Source of the DNA: Bacteroidales bacterium | Lineage (GTDB): Bacteria; Bacteroidota; Bacteroidia; Bacteroidales; FEN-979 | NCBI GenBank assembly: GCA_016926765.1 | Contig: JAFGNY010000351.1 | Location: forward strand, 1 to 7,835 | DNA: 7,835 nucleotides | Direction: 5' to 3' | Shown here: piece after piece, positions 6,158 through 7,835 of the stretch | Layout of the letters: each line of letters begins with the position of its first letter | How positions within the stretch are numbered: position 1 is the stretch's first letter | Notes under the pieces: generated by a model | Database searches by the model: none | Seen by the model: the letters and a program-made list of their open reading frames with translations, nothing else | What the model was told of the DNA's origin: nothing | Translations under genes and position numbers: made by a program

Positions 6158-7175
6158 TCAGGTTACAGCCACGGAGGTCACTGTAGTCAAACCGCCCGAG
6201 CACTTCAAAAGATCCGTCGCTGTGTAGCCGCCCCAGGTCCTGGGTAGCCAGGAAGGGACAGGAGTACCAGTTGGCCAGGTCGATGATGCTGATTCCGCCG
6301 GTTTTGCCTTCCCTGGTCCAGGAGAGTGGGTCATTGGGATCGCGGATCAGGACCTTCATCCATGGCGGGGTATGAAACCTGCCTTCACCTGTCGAAAAGG
6401 CCTGCGAAAGCAATTCCGACATGCTGTATTCCGAGTGGATTTCGCTGACCGAAAAGGCCTTTTTCAGGATGCTGTGAACCTCTTCCCTGACCAACTCTTT
6501 TCGCGTTCCCTTCATCCCTCCCGTCTCCATGATGATCGCCCCGGAAAGGGGCTGAGGATAGCGTTCGGCGAAGTCGAGAAGCGCATAGGTGAGACCGATC
6601 AGCAGAATAGTTGGCAGTTGGCAGTTGGCAGTTGGCAATTTGTAATCTGGCATTGCCGACTGAGGACTGAGGACTGCAGACTGAAGCAGCTCAGCCAGCC
6701 TCTCCGGCTCTTTCAGGAAGAAGCCACTTCCCGGTTTGGCGCCCGCTTCTATCCAGGTACGGATCATAAAAGCCAGGGAAGAGTCGGGATTCTCCTCCGG
6801 AGAGGGAGTGAGAGCGCAAATCAGGTAACGGGAAGGTTCTCCGTAGAGGATTCTGAACCCTTCAAGCAACGAGGCGCGATAGAGAGAAAGATCGGCTATG
6901 GCATGCCGGCTGCGCTGCATCCGGGTGGTTCCGCTGCTGCGAAAGGTGATTACAGGTTCTTCTTCAGCAGCATAGACCTCCTGGGTCTTGAAAAACTCGA
7001 TCGGAAGGAACGGGATCCGGGAATAATGCGTCACGGCGGAAGCATGAATTCCCAATGCATCCGTAAACTCGGCATAGACCCTGTTTCTCTGGAGTTGGTA
7101 ACGGAATGCCTCCAGCGCCAGTTTGTTAAACTCTTCCTCTGAATGGATCGCACCGATGGTCTGTGAAAAAATCAT
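6144..7175 (-). CDS. LuxE-like acyl-protein synthetase (ANL superfamily)
   Basis: This 343-residue protein resembles LuxE and related acyl-protein synthetases, which activate an acyl group as the adenylate and pass it to a protein or thiol. The nucleotide-binding loop FRSSGTTRMQRSRH (78-91) is present, followed by IMETGGMKGTRKELVREEVH (215-234), HSEYSMSELLSQAFS (247-261), PPWMKVLIRDPNDPL (270-284) and the terminal IIDLANWYSCPFLATQDLGR (297-316) with GRFDYSDLRGCNLMV (327-341). It lacks the mobile C-terminal domain of full ANL enzymes, as LuxE does. Residues 164-189 are encoded by a heptamer repeat (6609-6685) and read as low-complexity insertions containing QSAVLSP and LPTANCQ periods, placed between a helix and the core segment ILLIGLTYALLDF; the frame is intact. 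No luciferase, reductase, acyl carrier or ketosynthase gene is in the window, so the substrate is unknown. The start at 7175 lies 50 bases from a TATCTTTG promoter box. Confidence 0.85.
   Translation of the reverse strand: MIFSQTIGAIHSEEEFNKLALEAFRYQLQRNRVYAEFTDALGIHASAVTHYSRIPFLPIEFFKTQEVYAAEEEPVITFRSSGTTRMQRSRHAIADLSLYRASLLEGFRILYGEPSRYLICALTPSPEENPDSSLAFMIRTWIEAGAKPGSGFFLKEPERLAELLQSAVLSPQSAMPDYKLPTANCQLPTILLIGLTYALLDFAERYPQPLSGAIIMETGGMKGTRKELVREEVHSILKKAFSVSEIHSEYSMSELLSQAFSTGEGRFHTPPWMKVLIRDPNDPLSWTREGKTGGISIIDLANWYSCPFLATQDLGRLHSDGSFEVLGRFDYSDLRGCNLMVSG
6609..6685. repeat. 77-bp heptanucleotide repeat inside the LuxE-like gene
   Basis: Eleven 7-base units lie in one register. Units 1-4 (6609-6636) are identical AGTTGGC, units 5-7 (6637-6657) are degenerate, and units 8-11 (6658-6685) are GACTGAG twice, then GACTGCA and GACTGAA. 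The tract lies wholly within the coding sequence, for residues about 164-189. Because 7 is not a multiple of 3, three units give a 7-residue period in the protein, and gain or loss of one unit would shift the frame. Confidence 0.8.
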
Positions 7176-7209
7176 GGCCTGTGGAACACCTTCCCAACCG
7201 GAAAATGTG

Positions 7210-7217
7210 TAATTTAG
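7210..7217 (+). promoter_or_regulatory. Candidate -7 box for the lipoprotein gene
   Basis: TAATTTAG matches TAnnTTTG except at the seventh position. It would start transcription near 7224, giving a leader of about 14 bases before the ATG at 7238. No TTG is seen at the -33 distance. It lies 8 bp from the opposing box at 7226-7233, so the two transcripts would overlap at their 5' ends. Confidence 0.3.
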
Positions 7218-7225
7218 CGTTTCAT

Positions 7226-7233
7226 CAAAGATA
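7226..7233 (-). promoter_or_regulatory. -7 box TATCTTTG for the LuxE-like gene
   Basis: On the - strand, positions 7233 to 7226 read TATCTTTG, a full match to the TAnnTTTG consensus. Transcription would begin near 7219, leaving a leader of about 44 bases before the ATG at 7175. The upstream side extends into the first codons of the divergent lipoprotein gene, where only a weak TTTATG-like -33 candidate is seen. Confidence 0.5.
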
Positions 7234-7237
7234 CAAA

Positions 7238-7756
7238 ATGAATCGGTATTTTCATAAAATTCATTTCCTGACAGTTACTGCCACCCTGACGGGGATCATT
7301 CTCCTCACTTCCTGTATCAAACAGGAAGAATTTTCGGATATCCCGGAGATCTCCTACCGGCAGTTTGTGACTCTTTTCGACACCGGTCAGTTTGCTGTCA
7401 GGGGAATCCTCTCCTTCGATTTCCAGGACGGTAACGGAGACATTGGTCTGGATCCCGGTGATACTTTTCCGCCCTATAACAGAGGGGGAGAATATTACTA
7501 CAACCTGGTGATCCGGTATTTCGAAAAACGTGACTCTGTGTATGTCGAAGTGGTTCTTGACCCTCCGTTCAGTGCACGGATTCCGGTATTGAATCCCGAT
7601 TATCCCGGGAAGGCGATCAAAGGTTTTATCGCCGACACACTTGCCATGAATCCTGTTCCTGCCTACGACACGATCCGTTTCGAATTTTTTATTTACGACC
7701 GTGCGCTGAACATGAGTAACGTGCTTACCACTCCCGACATCGTCCTCAGGAAGTAA
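7238..7756 (+). CDS. Lipoprotein of unknown function with a DGNGDIG loop
   Basis: This 172-residue protein begins with a lipoprotein signal peptide: a basic N-region (MNRYFHK), a hydrophobic core, and the lipobox LLTSC with Cys26 as the lipidated residue. The residues after it, IKQEEF, include two acids at +5 and +6, loosely resembling the lipoprotein export signal that sends Bacteroidota lipoproteins to the cell surface. The mature part is rich in beta-strand-like stretches and aromatic residues. The stretch FDFQDGNGDIGLDPGD (about 60-75) looks like an acidic calcium-binding loop. I do not recognise a named domain. The frame is open back to 7163, but the start at 7238 puts the signal peptide in the right place. 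A partial gene follows 7 bases after its stop, so they probably share a transcript. Confidence 0.85.
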   Translation: MNRYFHKIHFLTVTATLTGIILLTSCIKQEEFSDIPEISYRQFVTLFDTGQFAVRGILSFDFQDGNGDIGLDPGDTFPPYNRGGEYYYNLVIRYFEKRDSVYVEVVLDPPFSARIPVLNPDYPGKAIKGFIADTLAMNPVPAYDTIRFEFFIYDRALNMSNVLTTPDIVLRK

Positions 7757-7763
7757 AGTCCGA

Positions 7764-7835
7764 ATGGAAAAACGTTACCAGAACCGGAAATTGATCATTC
7801 TCGGACTTTTTCTCGTCACCGGATTTGTTTTTATC
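7764..7835 (+). CDS. Partial gene at window edge; N-terminal membrane anchor, possibly a penicillin-binding protein
   Basis: Twenty-four codons run from the ATG at 7764 to the end of the window without a stop. The short basic N-terminus (MEKRYQNRKL) is followed directly by a hydrophobic segment (IILGLFLVTGFVFI), giving a cytoplasm-in membrane anchor. The NRK-hydrophobic pattern resembles the start of Bacteroidota PBP2/MrdA transpeptidases, but 24 residues are too few to decide; any protein with a single N-terminal anchor would fit. It starts 7 bases after the lipoprotein stop, consistent with one operon. Confidence 0.55.
   Translation, partial: MEKRYQNRKLIILGLFLVTGFVFI

Noticed and set aside
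6102..6685. CRISPR array
   Set aside because: The repeats are 7 bases long and directly abutting, with no spacers, no 20-40 base repeat unit and no cas genes nearby.
6372..7142. Long open frame on the + strand (256 codons) antisense to the LuxE-like gene
   Set aside because: It has no recognisable domain, while the opposite strand encodes a protein with clear conserved motifs across the same span. Its length is a by-product of the codon use of the real gene and of the repeat tract.
6144..7175. LuxE-like gene as a pseudogene broken by the repeat tract
   Set aside because: The frame is continuous through the tract, and all conserved motifs on both sides are in the same frame and intact.
7163..7237. 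Upstream extension of the lipoprotein gene by 25 codons
   Set aside because: It would place a polar stretch before the signal peptide and overlap the start of the divergent gene. The start at 7238 gives a normal lipoprotein signal.
1..7835. A novel defence, mobile or biosynthetic system
   Set aside because: No nuclease, toxin, transposase, integrase or biosynthetic cluster is seen. The genes are mostly recognisable chromosomal families; the heptamer repeats and the phased operator are the only unexplained structures.

Overview
The window reads as chromosomal DNA of a member of the Bacteroidota, probably a Bacteroidales-like lineage. The evidence is the class of promoter (TAnnTTTG -7 boxes just upstream of genes), the absence of Shine-Dalgarno sequences, an RprX/RprY-like two-component pair, a short RsmI lacking the C-terminal extension of the E. 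coli protein, a LuxE-like acyl-protein synthetase of the type common in this phylum, and a lipoprotein with acidic residues shortly after the lipidated cysteine. I cannot name a genus. Gene density is high and every complete gene looks intact. No mobile element, CRISPR array, tRNA, rRNA or defence system is visible.

Layout. Positions 1-223 are non-coding as far as I can see: a perfect 13-bp hairpin (38-66), then a 10-bp-phased direct repeat (149-188) and a -7 box (207-214) in front of the first operon. That operon runs rightward: a membrane sensor histidine kinase (224-1510), its OmpR-family response regulator (1516-2217) and rsmI, the 16S rRNA C1402 2'-O-methyltransferase (2214-2894). The regulator and rsmI overlap by four bases. 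Converging on it is a leftward operon of a large DUF2339-like polytopic membrane protein (3236-5335) and an acylphosphatase (2937-3239), also overlapping by four bases. A divergent promoter region at about 5340-5395 separates this operon from a rightward SRAP/YedK/HMCES-type protein (5396-6055), which converges on a leftward LuxE-like acyl-protein synthetase (6144-7175). A second compact divergent promoter region (7210-7237) serves that gene and a rightward lipoprotein gene (7238-7756). A gene cut by the window edge follows (7764-7835); its N-terminus could be that of a membrane-anchored penicillin-binding protein.

The functions are mostly housekeeping: envelope sensing and transcription control, ribosome modification, repair of abasic sites, and small-molecule phosphate hydrolysis. 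The rsmI overlap suggests that transcription of this rRNA methyltransferase is tied to the two-component system.

The least ordinary signal is a set of tandem repeats with an exact 7-base period but different unit sequences. They sit in both convergent junctions (2912-2946; 6070-6090 and 6102-6157), where they reach into and supply the stop codon of the leftward gene. A third, 77-base tract (6609-6685) lies inside the LuxE-like gene without breaking its frame, adding about 25 residues with a 7-residue period. The other notable signal is the four-copy, 10-bp-phased GTTAA repeat in front of the two-component operon, a good candidate for the regulator's own binding site.
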